Origin: an uncultured Eubacteriales bacterium
GTDB lineage: Bacteria; Bacillota; Clostridia; Lachnospirales; Lachnospiraceae
Length of the DNA stretch: 6,544 bases
Assembly: GCA_900313765.1 (NCBI GenBank)
Contig: OMSN01000158.1
Span: 1 to 6,544, forward strand
Reading direction: 5' to 3'
Below the pieces are notes generated by a model that was not told where the DNA came from, made no database searches, and saw only the letters and a program-made list of their open reading frames with translations. The position numbers and the translations under genes are program-made. Shown piece after piece: positions 1 to 6,047 of the stretch. Position 1 is the stretch's first letter. Every line of letters starts with the position of its first letter.

Positions 1-946
1 CGACCAGCGCGGATGTTGCTGTCCGCAGTCCGTATCCGGGAATGTAGAAGATCTCCTCTGCAGTCACTGCAATGGAATGCGCTGCGAAGATGGTCGTTCC
101 CATTCCGGAGACAAGTCCGGCAAATACAACATAACCGGAACAGCTGACAACCGCGGTTCCCATGATCGGGATCCCGATCTTGCCGATCTCCCTCAGGACC
201 GCCCTGTCCGGGCGAAGGGAGATTCCCGCAGCTCCGGCCCCGCTGTCTGAGAGACGGGGTCTGCCCGGACTCCTTCTGTCCGGATACAGGAATTCTGTCC
301 GGATGAACAGCACAAACATCAGTGCCCCGCCGATGGTAAATGAGATCGCGGATGCGATCGCTGCACCTGTAACGCCCAGACCTGCCGGATAGATCAGCAG
401 ATAGTTCAGAACGATATTGAGCAGGTTGGAGGCGAGTGTGATGAGCATCGGGGTCTTCGTGTTCTGCGTCGCACGGACTGCGGATCCCAGGATGGCCGTG
501 GAGACACGGAAGATCATGGGGATGCTGATGATCGTGAAATAAACGCTTGCCTGATGGCGGATCGCCTTCTCGGCTCCCATCCATCCGGGGATAAAGGGAC
601 TCAGTACGATACTGATCCCACCCAGCACAACTCCGCAGACCAGGGTCAGCAGAAGAGCCTGGTTGGCAAGCCGGTTGCCTCTGCGGGTGTCATTTGCTCC
701 GTAGGCACGGGAAATAAGCGCCAGCACCGCAGTGCCTAGCGCATAAGCAATACTTCCCACCAGCCATCCGATCGTAGTCGTAACGCTGACAGAGGCAGTC
801 GCCTGCTCCCCCAGACGGCCTACCATAGCGGTATCCACATACTGAAGAAGGGTCGACAATACCTGCTCCAGCAGGGTGGGGATCGCGAGCATGACCATCT
901 TACTCAGCAGGTCACGATATCTCAGTTGTGTTGTCGACTGTGCCAT
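1..946 (-). CDS. MATE family multidrug/sodium efflux transporter (partial, C-terminus beyond left edge)
   Basis: This is an inner-membrane antiporter of the MATE family, which exports cationic drugs or metabolites against a Na+ or H+ gradient. The reading frame is open from the ATG at 946 to the left edge and gives 315 residues, against about 450 in full-length members, so the last third is missing. Family signatures are the motif VDTAMVGRLG at residues 37-46, RATQNTKTPM at 158-167, and LNYLLIYP followed by GAAIAS at about 179-201. The second repeat begins at IGKIGIPIMG near residue 254. Between the two repeats (about 221-250) is a charged, Pro/Gly/Arg-rich cytoplasmic loop that seems longer than usual. 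The start is uncertain because no clear Shine-Dalgarno precedes 946. An in-frame ATG at 1030-1028 exists but overlaps the predicted -10 box, so transcripts from that promoter could not use it. The gene lies behind the terminator of the nucleoside transporter genes and has its own candidate promoter. Its substrate cannot be deduced from sequence. Confidence 0.93.
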   Translation of the reverse strand, partial: MAQSTTQLRYRDLLSKMVMLAIPTLLEQVLSTLLQYVDTAMVGRLGEQATASVSVTTTIGWLVGSIAYALGTAVLALISRAYGANDTRRGNRLANQALLLTLVCGVVLGGISIVLSPFIPGWMGAEKAIRHQASVYFTIISIPMIFRVSTAILGSAVRATQNTKTPMLITLASNLLNIVLNYLLIYPAGLGVTGAAIASAISFTIGGALMFVLFIRTEFLYPDRRSPGRPRLSDSGAGAAGISLRPDRAVLREIGKIGIPIMGTAVVSCSGYVVFAGLVSGMGTTIFAAHSIAVTAEEIFYIPGYGLRTATSALV

Positions 947-1025
947 ATATACAAAAACGCCATACTTTACTTGAACAGAATCATTCTGCCGAAAACCGCC
1001 TGCACACGGAATTCCGGCCCTCGCT

Positions 1026-1054
1026 ATCATACACGAAGGACCCGCACAGCGCAA
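1026..1054 (-). promoter_or_regulatory. candidate sigma-A promoter of the MATE gene
   Basis: On the minus strand TATGAT (1031-1026) matches the -10 consensus at five of six bases. It lies exactly 17 bases downstream of TTGCGC (1054-1049), which matches the -35 consensus at only three of six. Transcription would start near 1019 and leave a leader of about 70 bases before the ATG at 946. The site sits between the upstream terminator and the MATE gene, as expected for an independent unit. The weak -35 keeps confidence moderate. Confidence 0.45.
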
Positions 1055-1086
1055 CGAGTCCTGAGATCGCTTCAGACAGGAGAAAC

Positions 1087-1128
1087 AAAAAAGATCCGCT
1101 CTCTGAGCATAATCCAGAGAGCGGATCT
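1087..1128 (-). terminator. strong rho-independent terminator of the nucleoside transporter genes
   Basis: A perfect 14-bp inverted repeat (arms 1092-1105 and 1115-1128, arm AGATCCGCTCTCTG) encloses a 9-base loop. On the minus strand the hairpin is followed directly by TTTTTTGTTT, the U-tract of an intrinsic terminator. It begins 27 bases after the stop codon of the last permease gene. On the plus strand no U-run follows, so it should act in one direction only. It separates the ABC importer genes from the MATE gene. Confidence 0.93.
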
Positions 1129-1155
1129 CACAAGTACCTGTCAGTTGTTCAGGAC

Positions 1156-1995
1156 TTATCTCGTACTCTTGTCGTATGGTATGCCTTCTGCCTTCGGCGC
1201 TGCCGAATTCTTGGAAGTGAATGCCAGGACGATCAGAGAGATGATGTACGGCATCATGTTGTAGACCTTGGAATCGAGGTTCCCGAAGATCATAACTGCG
1301 AGTGCCAGGAAACCGAAGCCTGCAACGCCGACTTCAAACTTCCACTCCGAAACGCCTGCCGTGATGTAGACAATGCCTCCAAGGCCTCCGAGGAAACCGG
1401 AGATCAGGACGCCTGCCCAGCGCATCTTGTAGACATTGATACTGACTGCGTCAGCTGCCTGGGGATTCTCGCCGCAGGCCATCAGGCGCAGACCGAAGCG
1501 GGTCTTGTACAGCACAATGTATCCGACGACCAGCATGATCACTGCAACTACCATGAACCAGTTGAACTCGAAACGTCCGAAGTAGACCAGGAACGCTCTC
1601 TTCTGCTTGATGTACTGCAGCGTGTTGGAGACATTGTTCGGGTCCTTCATGGTGTTGAAGGAGCGGGCAATGATCGTTGCGGCTGCTGTAGCAAGCATGT
1701 TCATAGCGGTACCGACCAGTGTCTGGTCCGCATTGAACTGGATACTTGCAAAACCCAGCAGGCAGGAATAGATCATGCCGACTATAACAGCGGCAAGCAT
1801 AACCACGAAGATCGTTACGATCACGGGCGCTTTGCCCAGAAACTGCATTGCCATGGCACCGCCCAGGGCACCCATGACCATGATTCCCTCGAGTCCCAGG
1901 TTGATTACACCGGAGTGCTCAGAATAGCAGCCGCCCAGTGCCACCAGAGACAGAACGGAGGCAAACATTAAGGTATACTGGATCAGTAACAGCAT
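1156..1995 (-). CDS. nupQ: nucleoside ABC transporter permease, NupQ/YufQ-like (BmpC type)
   Basis: This is the second integral-membrane subunit of a BMP-type nucleoside importer, belonging to the branched-chain amino acid/ribose type permease superfamily (BPD_transp_2). Its 279 residues are mostly hydrophobic. The family motif INLGLEG stands at residues 31-37 after the stretch ALGGCYSEHSGV, and the C-terminus carries the typical YIISLIVLAFTSKNSAAPKAEGIPYDK ending in part (KNSAAPKAEGIPYD). It is somewhat shorter than homologues I know of, which run to about 305-320 residues. The difference seems to be spread over the N-terminus and loops rather than being a truncation. The ATG overlaps the TAA of the upstream permease gene by one base (TAATG), so translation is probably coupled. 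It should pair with the NupP-like subunit to form the membrane channel. The assignment to this permease type is firm; the substrate rests on family and neighbours. Confidence 0.93.
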   Translation of the reverse strand: MLLLIQYTLMFASVLSLVALGGCYSEHSGVINLGLEGIMVMGALGGAMAMQFLGKAPVIVTIFVVMLAAVIVGMIYSCLLGFASIQFNADQTLVGTAMNMLATAAATIIARSFNTMKDPNNVSNTLQYIKQKRAFLVYFGRFEFNWFMVVAVIMLVVGYIVLYKTRFGLRLMACGENPQAADAVSINVYKMRWAGVLISGFLGGLGGIVYITAGVSEWKFEVGVAGFGFLALAVMIFGNLDSKVYNMMPYIISLIVLAFTSKNSAAPKAEGIPYDKSTR

Positions 1996-3092
1996 TACTT
2001 ATTACCTCCTTTCCGAGCCAGCTTGTTCGCGATGATCAGGCGGAAGAACATTGTGAATCCGCACAGATAAACGATCAGAGCTGAGATCAGGTCTGAGATC
2101 TGGGATGGATAGATCGCCTTGTCGATCAATGCGCCGCCATCCGTGATCTGCTGAATGAAGAACGATGAGAAGATCGTTCCGATCGGGTTCAGGCCTCCGA
2201 GGAATGTCGCAGCGATGCCGTTGAAGCCCATGCCCGGAACCGAAGTCTGTGTCGTTGTCCACTGCTGATATCCGGTCAGGAACAGGAATGCAGCACCGAT
2301 ACCTGCAAGGGCGCCGCCGATCGCCAGCGTCACGATGATGTTCTTCTTCTCAGCCATGCCGGCATATCTGGCCGCTTCTTTGTTAAAACCGGTCGCACGC
2401 AGTTCATAGCCGAATACCGTCTTATTGAGGACGACCCAGATCGCGACCGCGATGATTACAGCCAGCGGGATTGCCAGTGTCACATAACGGTTGTTTGCAA
2501 AGAATGCCGGAAGGCCAACCCCCGGGATCACTGCTTTCGGATTCGTCGCCTGCAGCGGCATGGTGTAGGGGCTTGCCGGATCCTTGACCTTGGTCAGAAT
2601 CATATTGACAAGATACAGAGTGATCCAGTTCAGCATGATGCCTGAGATAACTTCGTTTACATTCCGGTATGCCTTCAGGGCTCCGGAGATGCATCCGAGA
2701 AGAGCTCCCGCAAGTGCAGCCAGGATCAGGCAGACCCACCAGGGAAGTCCCCAGCCGAGAGCCGCGAAGAGCGCGATTCCAGCGCCTGCTTCATACTGTC
2801 CCGCAGCACCGATGTTGAACAGGCCAACCTTGTAGCAGAAGCATACAGACAGCGCACACATCAGCAGCGGTGAGGTCTTGACCAGCGTATTGCCCAGTGC
2901 TTTGATCTTGGCAGGACCACTCGAGCGGGTTATGAAATTCAGAATGATCGTTACGATCGAATCCCATGCGCCCTGCGGATGGATCAGCAGAAGTACCAGG
3001 AATCCGAAGAACAGACCGATCACGATACAGATCAGAGATGCCATGATCGTCTGTACACCAGGTTTACCGAAAAAACCCTTATTCTCATTCAT
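1995..3092 (-). CDS. nupP: nucleoside ABC transporter permease, NupP/YufP-like (BmpB type)
   Basis: This is the first integral-membrane subunit of the importer, of the same permease superfamily as its downstream partner but a distinct, longer subtype. From the ATG at 3092 it has 365 residues. A GTG at 3101 in the same frame would add three (368). I prefer 3092 because the Shine-Dalgarno AAGGGGGTGA lies eight bases before it, whereas the GTG sits inside that Shine-Dalgarno. A short hydrophilic N-terminus is followed by a first membrane segment (IMASLICIVIGLFFGF region), then a conserved core with GNTLVKTSPLL and FNIGAAGQ, and further helices to a basic C-terminal tail. Homologues often read FNIGAEGQ; here the Glu is Ala, which may be a lineage variant. 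The coding region abuts the ATPase gene upstream and overlaps nupQ downstream by one base. Its role as importer channel half is secure from family and order; nucleoside specificity is inferred. Confidence 0.93.
   Translation of the reverse strand: MNENKGFFGKPGVQTIMASLICIVIGLFFGFLVLLLIHPQGAWDSIVTIILNFITRSSGPAKIKALGNTLVKTSPLLMCALSVCFCYKVGLFNIGAAGQYEAGAGIALFAALGWGLPWWVCLILAALAGALLGCISGALKAYRNVNEVISGIMLNWITLYLVNMILTKVKDPASPYTMPLQATNPKAVIPGVGLPAFFANNRYVTLAIPLAVIIAVAIWVVLNKTVFGYELRATGFNKEAARYAGMAEKKNIIVTLAIGGALAGIGAAFLFLTGYQQWTTTQTSVPGMGFNGIAATFLGGLNPIGTIFSSFFIQQITDGGALIDKAIYPSQISDLISALIVYLCGFTMFFRLIIANKLARKGGNK
2005..2010 (-). promoter_or_regulatory. Shine-Dalgarno of nupQ inside the end of nupP
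   Basis: On the minus strand AGGAGG lies nine bases before the ATG at 1995, within the last codons (Gly-Gly-Asn-Lys) of the upstream permease gene. This consensus site fixes the nupQ start and shows that the gene can initiate well in addition to any coupling through the TAATG overlap. Confidence 0.85.
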
Positions 3093-3097
3093 TCCTG

Positions 3098-3107
3098 TCA
3101 CCCCCTT
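3098..3107 (-). promoter_or_regulatory. Shine-Dalgarno that decides the nupP start
   Basis: The minus-strand sequence AAGGGGGTGA resembles the anti-Shine-Dalgarno complement closely and covers the TGA stop of the ATPase gene. From the G-run to the ATG at 3092 is eight bases, a normal spacing. The alternative GTG at 3101 begins within the G-run, so it could not be served by this site. Confidence 0.7.
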
Positions 3108-4645
3108 CCCTTCTGGAACTGCGGATCTCTCTTGGCGCCTGCCATGTACAGGCCCAGTTCCTCAGTCGTTGTCTTCTTCGGATCCAGTTCACCGACGATC
3201 TCGCCTTCATACATCACCAGGATACGGTCGGATACGTTCATGACCTCCGACAGTTCCAGGGATACCAGAAGGATAGCGCAGCCCTTGTCTCTCTCTGCGA
3301 CCAGCTGTGCGTGGATGTTCTCGATGGCGCCGACATCCAGACCTCTGGTAGGCTGGACCGCGATCAGGAACTTCAGTCCGCGGTCGATCTCTCTTGCGAT
3401 GATCGCTTTCTGCTGGTTGCCGCCGGACATCGCGCGGGTGATGGTGATGGAGCCCTGGCCGGAACGGACATCGTACTCCTGAATCAGCCGATCGGAATAC
3501 TCCCGGATCTCCTTCCTCTTCAGGAATCCTGCGGCGGATGTGAACTCCGGCTCATAGTAGCGCTGAAGAATCATGTTGTACTCCAGCGGATAATCCAGAA
3601 CCAGACCATGTTTGTGACGGTCCTCCGGGATGTGCGCCACCAGATCGGCTCTCTTCCGGATCGACTCATGGGTGATGTCTCTTCCGCAGACCTTCACGGA
3701 ACCGCTCGTCGGATTCTCCAGACCGGTCAGGCTGTAGACCAGCTCGGTCTGTCCGTTGCCGTCGATTCCTGCGATACAGACGATCTCGCCTGCGCGGACA
3801 TTGAACGAGACATTGTTGACTGCGTTCTTCTTGTGTTCCTTCGAAGCAAGCGTCAGTCCATTGACCTCGAGGATCACATCTCCCGGAGTTGCGTCCTTCT
3901 TGTCGACCTTCAGCTGGACATCGCGGCCGACCATCATGCGGGACAGCTCCGCCTCATCGACGTCCGCCACATTGACGGTGCCGATGTATTTGCCCTTGCG
4001 CAGAACGGATACACGGTCCGCCACTTCCATGATCTCATTGAGTTTATGGGAAATGAACAGGATCGACTTTCCTTCCGCGATCAGGTTCTTCATGATCTGC
4101 ATGAGTTCTTCGATCTCCTGCGGTGTCAGGACTGCCGTCGGCTCATCGAAGATCAGGATCTCATTATCCCTGTACAGCATCTTCAGGATCTCTGTTCTCT
4201 GCTGCATGCCTACGGTGATATCTGAGATCTTTGCATCCGGATCAATCTGCAGACCATACTTCTCCGACAGAGCCAGAACCTTCTTTCTCGCCTCATCCTT
4301 CTGAAGGAATCCGTTCTTCACGGTCTCCGCCCCGAGGATAATGTTGTCAAGGACTGAGAAGCACTGCACCAGTTTGAAATGCTGATGGACCATTCCGATC
4401 CCAAGCTCGTTGGCATCGTTCGGATTGTTAATATGTACTGTCTTTCCATCTTTTCTGATCTCTCCCTCTTCCGCCTGATACAGACCGAAGAGAACACTCA
4501 TCAGAGTTGATTTCCCGGCTCCGTTCTCTCCCAGCAGTGCATGGATCTCACCCTTGCGCAGCTGGATCGTGACATCGTCGTTTGCTATGATTCCGGGAAA
4601 ACGCTTCGTGATGTGAAGCATCTCAATCGCATATGGTTCCTGCAT
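3098..4645 (-). CDS. nupO: nucleoside ABC transporter ATP-binding protein with two ABC domains, NupO/YufO-like
   Basis: This cytoplasmic ATPase of 515 residues drives the importer. It holds two fused ATP-binding domains, as in RbsA-type proteins. Domain 1 shows Walker A GENGAGKST (39-47), Q-loop VHQHF (86-90), signature TVGMQQ (144-149), Walker B ILIFDE (163-168) and the switch His at 200. Domain 2 has a Walker A without the Lys (GIDGNGQTE, 293-301), the EDR element at 341-343, a good signature MSGGNQQ (406-412), and Walker B FLIAVQ (426-431) with Gln for the catalytic Glu; Leu replaces the switch His near 463. One composite site (domain 1 Walkers plus domain 2 signature) should hydrolyse ATP, and the other should not. 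As far as I recall, this asymmetry is usual in the family. The ATG at 4645 follows a G-rich Shine-Dalgarno (GGAGGGGGAG). The stop touches the start region of nupP, so the genes are probably translated together. Confidence 0.96.
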   Translation of the reverse strand: MQEPYAIEMLHITKRFPGIIANDDVTIQLRKGEIHALLGENGAGKSTLMSVLFGLYQAEEGEIRKDGKTVHINNPNDANELGIGMVHQHFKLVQCFSVLDNIILGAETVKNGFLQKDEARKKVLALSEKYGLQIDPDAKISDITVGMQQRTEILKMLYRDNEILIFDEPTAVLTPQEIEELMQIMKNLIAEGKSILFISHKLNEIMEVADRVSVLRKGKYIGTVNVADVDEAELSRMMVGRDVQLKVDKKDATPGDVILEVNGLTLASKEHKKNAVNNVSFNVRAGEIVCIAGIDGNGQTELVYSLTGLENPTSGSVKVCGRDITHESIRKRADLVAHIPEDRHKHGLVLDYPLEYNMILQRYYEPEFTSAAGFLKRKEIREYSDRLIQEYDVRSGQGSITITRAMSGGNQQKAIIAREIDRGLKFLIAVQPTRGLDVGAIENIHAQLVAERDKGCAILLVSLELSEVMNVSDRILVMYEGEIVGELDPKKTTTEELGLYMAGAKRDPQFQKGRG

Positions 4646-4686
4646 AGCGATACTCTCCCCCTCCGTTAGTTTTTGTGATTGAACAA

Positions 4687-4716
4687 AGGACCCGGGGCAA
4701 TTATGCCCCGGATCCT
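4687..4716 (-). terminator. attenuator-like hairpin between the binding-protein and ATPase genes
   Basis: Eight perfect GC-rich base pairs (arms 4692-4699 and 4704-4711, CCGGGGCA with TGCCCCGG) enclose a 4-base loop. After one mismatch, four more pairs extend the stem (4687-4690 with 4713-4716). On the minus strand a short, imperfect T-rich stretch (TTTGTT) overlaps and follows the base of the stem. The position, after the highly expressed binding-protein gene and before the ATPase gene, suits partial termination or protection of the upstream mRNA 3' end. This would give more binding protein than membrane complex. The weak U-tract argues for partial termination. Confidence 0.6.
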
Positions 4717-4721
4717 CAGAT

Positions 4722-4739
4722 TACCATCCGTTCATGGTA
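4722..4739 (-). repeat. small inverted repeat upstream of the attenuator hairpin
   Basis: Perfect 6-bp arms TACCAT (4722-4727) and ATGGTA (4734-4739) flank a 6-base spacer. It lies five bases before the larger hairpin in transcript order, so the leader would carry two stem-loops in tandem. The stem is short and may be weak by itself. Confidence 0.4.
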
Positions 4740-4778
4740 CTCTCATAGGGCAGCCTGTGTTCAGGTCTGCTTGCGGCA

Positions 4779-5900
4779 TCAGCCCTTGATTGCGCCCTGA
4801 TCGTCGACTGTGATCGCTTCAACTGCCGGCATGGTCTCTGTATTCGCATCGACCTCGATCTCGCCGCTGAACATCTTGGCAACGAGTGCCTTGTAGTCAT
4901 CCTCGGTGAAGCCGTCCGCCCACTGTGTGGATGCAGGAAGCTGTACATAGTTCTCATCCGGATTCTCGGAAACGAGGCCAAGATTCTGAACCTGTCCCTT
5001 GTAATCATCCCAGTTGCCATCCTTGATTGCGGTAAGCAGAGTCTTAACGGTTGCCGCAAGGCCCTTCATAGCACTGGTGACGGTCATGCCTTCGCCGTAT
5101 GCATCATCGATCGTTGCTGCCTGGTCAACGTCAACACCGATAACCTTGCCGTTGATCTTTGCAGCTGCCTCAGCCGCGGAGCTGTAGATGCCGCCGCCGC
5201 ATGCGAAGACGACCTCTGTGCCGCCCTGATACCAGGTATCCATAACGGAAGTGATGTCGGCATCGCCGAAGAACTGTCCGCCGTAGACATACTTCAGTTC
5301 CACATCAGACAGGCCAAGCTCTGCGGCTGCGTCATCAGCACCCTGCACGAAGCCGAAGCCATAGCGGATAACTGCCGGGACAGCCATGCCGCCGAGGAAG
5401 CCGAGCTTCTTGTAGCCAAGCTTGACTGCAGCGTAGCCTGCCATGTAGCCGGCCAGCTCTTCCTGGTAAACTGCGGAATATACATTCTCTTCAGAGAACT
5501 CGCCGCCTGCAGCGGTGTTCAGATCGTACTCGGAGACATCCAGAGCAACGAACTTGACATCCGGATAGGTCGGAGCAACGTTAACGATTGCCACCGCGAA
5601 TGCATATCCCGGCATAACAATTACGTTGTAGCCGTCTTCAATTGCTTCTTCCATGGAAGACTCACGGTCTGCGTCTGCGTCGGTTGCGGGTTTCTTGTAG
5701 GTGAAATCAATGCCGTTTTCCTGGCACCATGCCTGGCATGCTTCATAGGTTGTCTGGTTGAAGGACTGGTCTGTGATATCGCCGTAGTCTGTGATCATAG
5801 CGACTCTCACATCGTCATCCGCATGAGCAACGATCGTTGTGCCGAGCATTGTGCTGGCGATCATCGCGCCGGCAAGAAGTACAGAGATGAATTTCCTCAT
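4779..5900 (-). CDS. nupN: BMP/PnrA-family nucleoside-binding protein of an ABC importer
   Basis: This extracytoplasmic binding protein captures the nucleoside and delivers it to the NupOPQ-like complex. It has 373 residues. The N-terminus is a classic signal peptide: MRKF, a hydrophobic core, then a signal peptidase I site after A25-H26-A27 leading into an acidic start (DDD). There is no cysteine in the signal region, so it lacks the lipobox usual for Gram-positive binding proteins of this family; the only cysteines are C55, C59 and C234. BMP-domain motifs are DQSFN (44-48), FVALDV (117-122), LGFLGG (166-171), GGQFFGD (207-213), FACGGG (232-237), VIGVDVDQ (253-260) and AMKG (277-280). By comparison with PnrA-type proteins, the Asp and Lys in these motifs would hold the ribose and Phe would stack on the base. 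The start is firm: AGGAGG lies seven bases before the ATG. A 133-base spacer with two hairpins separates it from the ATPase gene. Family is certain; guanosine preference is inferred from context. Confidence 0.95.
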   Translation of the reverse strand: MRKFISVLLAGAMIASTMLGTTIVAHADDDVRVAMITDYGDITDQSFNQTTYEACQAWCQENGIDFTYKKPATDADADRESSMEEAIEDGYNVIVMPGYAFAVAIVNVAPTYPDVKFVALDVSEYDLNTAAGGEFSEENVYSAVYQEELAGYMAGYAAVKLGYKKLGFLGGMAVPAVIRYGFGFVQGADDAAAELGLSDVELKYVYGGQFFGDADITSVMDTWYQGGTEVVFACGGGIYSSAAEAAAKINGKVIGVDVDQAATIDDAYGEGMTVTSAMKGLAATVKTLLTAIKDGNWDDYKGQVQNLGLVSENPDENYVQLPASTQWADGFTEDDYKALVAKMFSGEIEVDANTETMPAVEAITVDDQGAIKG

Positions 5901-5907
5901 TGTTTAT

Positions 5908-5913
5908 CCTCCT
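5908..5913 (-). promoter_or_regulatory. Shine-Dalgarno of the binding-protein gene
   Basis: Minus-strand AGGAGG in the context AAAGGAGGAT, seven bases before the ATG at 5900. It is a full consensus site, in keeping with strong expression of the binding protein. Confidence 0.9.
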
Positions 5914-5930
5914 TTGCATTCGTGAATCAT

Positions 5931-5956
5931 TGTGAACATTGTATAGAATGGTTACA
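5931..5956. promoter_or_regulatory. imperfect dyad over the P1 -10 region, candidate operator
   Basis: The arms TGTGAACATT (5931-5940) and AATGGTTACA (5947-5956) are inverted repeats with eight of ten positions matching and a 6-base centre. The element spans the -10 box of P1, where a bound dimer would block RNA polymerase. It does not match a CodY box, and I see no purine riboswitch core nearby. Confidence 0.35.
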
Positions 5957-5967
5957 AAATCTAACAA
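5938..5967 (-). promoter_or_regulatory. candidate promoter P1 of the nucleoside importer genes
   Basis: On the minus strand TTGTTA (5967-5962, four of six -35 matches) and TACAAT (5943-5938, five of six -10 matches) are 18 bases apart. Transcription would begin about 30 bases before the coding start. The -10 box lies within an imperfect dyad and the -35 box within another, so the promoter could be under a repressor. Confidence 0.45.
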
Positions 5968-5974
5968 CATGTTA
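5962..5974. promoter_or_regulatory. second short dyad over P1 -35 and P2 -10
   Basis: Perfect 5-bp arms TAACA (5962-5966) and TGTTA (5970-5974) flank a 3-base centre. It overlaps the -35 box of P1 and the -10 box of P2. It is short and AT-rich, so chance is a real possibility. Confidence 0.25.
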
Positions 5975-5997
5975 CCACACAATAGACAGATATTCAA
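5969..5997 (-). promoter_or_regulatory. candidate promoter P2 of the nucleoside importer genes
   Basis: On the minus strand TTGAAT (5997-5992, four of six) and TAACAT (5974-5969, four of six) are 17 bases apart, and TG stands one base before the -10 box as in extended -10 promoters. It overlaps the upstream edge of P1. I cannot tell from sequence which of the two is used, or whether both are. Confidence 0.35.
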
Positions 5998-6002
5998 GAA
6001 AG

Positions 6003-6047
6003 AAGACGAGACAATATAGAAAGATTGTACAGTTTCGCCCCTCGCTT
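6003..6047 (-). other. weak stem-loop region after the guanine deaminase gene
   Basis: After the stop codon the transcript can form an inner stem ACAAT/ATTGT (6024-6028 with 6011-6015) and an outer stem AAGCGAG/CTCGTCTT (6041-6047 with 6003-6010, one bulged base). A pyrimidine-rich tail CTTTCTT follows. It lacks a GC-rich stem and a proper U-run, so it is at best a weak terminator. Read-through into the binding-protein gene is possible. Confidence 0.25.

Noticed and set aside
928..1971. Long plus-strand open frame of 347 codons over the nupQ region
   Set aside because: It lies antisense to a clear permease gene, is rich in His, Asp, Gln and Cys with no recognisable domain, and runs through the terminator hairpin and the MATE promoter. 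It is a shadow of the real gene.
1810..2958. The 13-base near-palindrome GATCGTTACGATC occurs at 1810-1822 and again at 2946-2958
   Set aside because: Both copies lie inside permease genes and encode similar Ile-Val-Thr stretches. Codon bias for ATC and a high local density of GATC explain them; two copies do not make a repeat family.
3311..4225. Plus-strand open frame of 304 codons antisense to the ATPase gene
   Set aside because: The minus-strand frame carries all ABC motifs; the antisense frame has no motif and no ribosome binding site that I can support.
5901..6045. Purine riboswitch upstream of the binding-protein gene
   Set aside because: I looked for the conserved core and P1-P3 layout because the genes suit it, but the minus-strand leader from the candidate promoters is too short (about 30-60 bases) and no core motif is visible.
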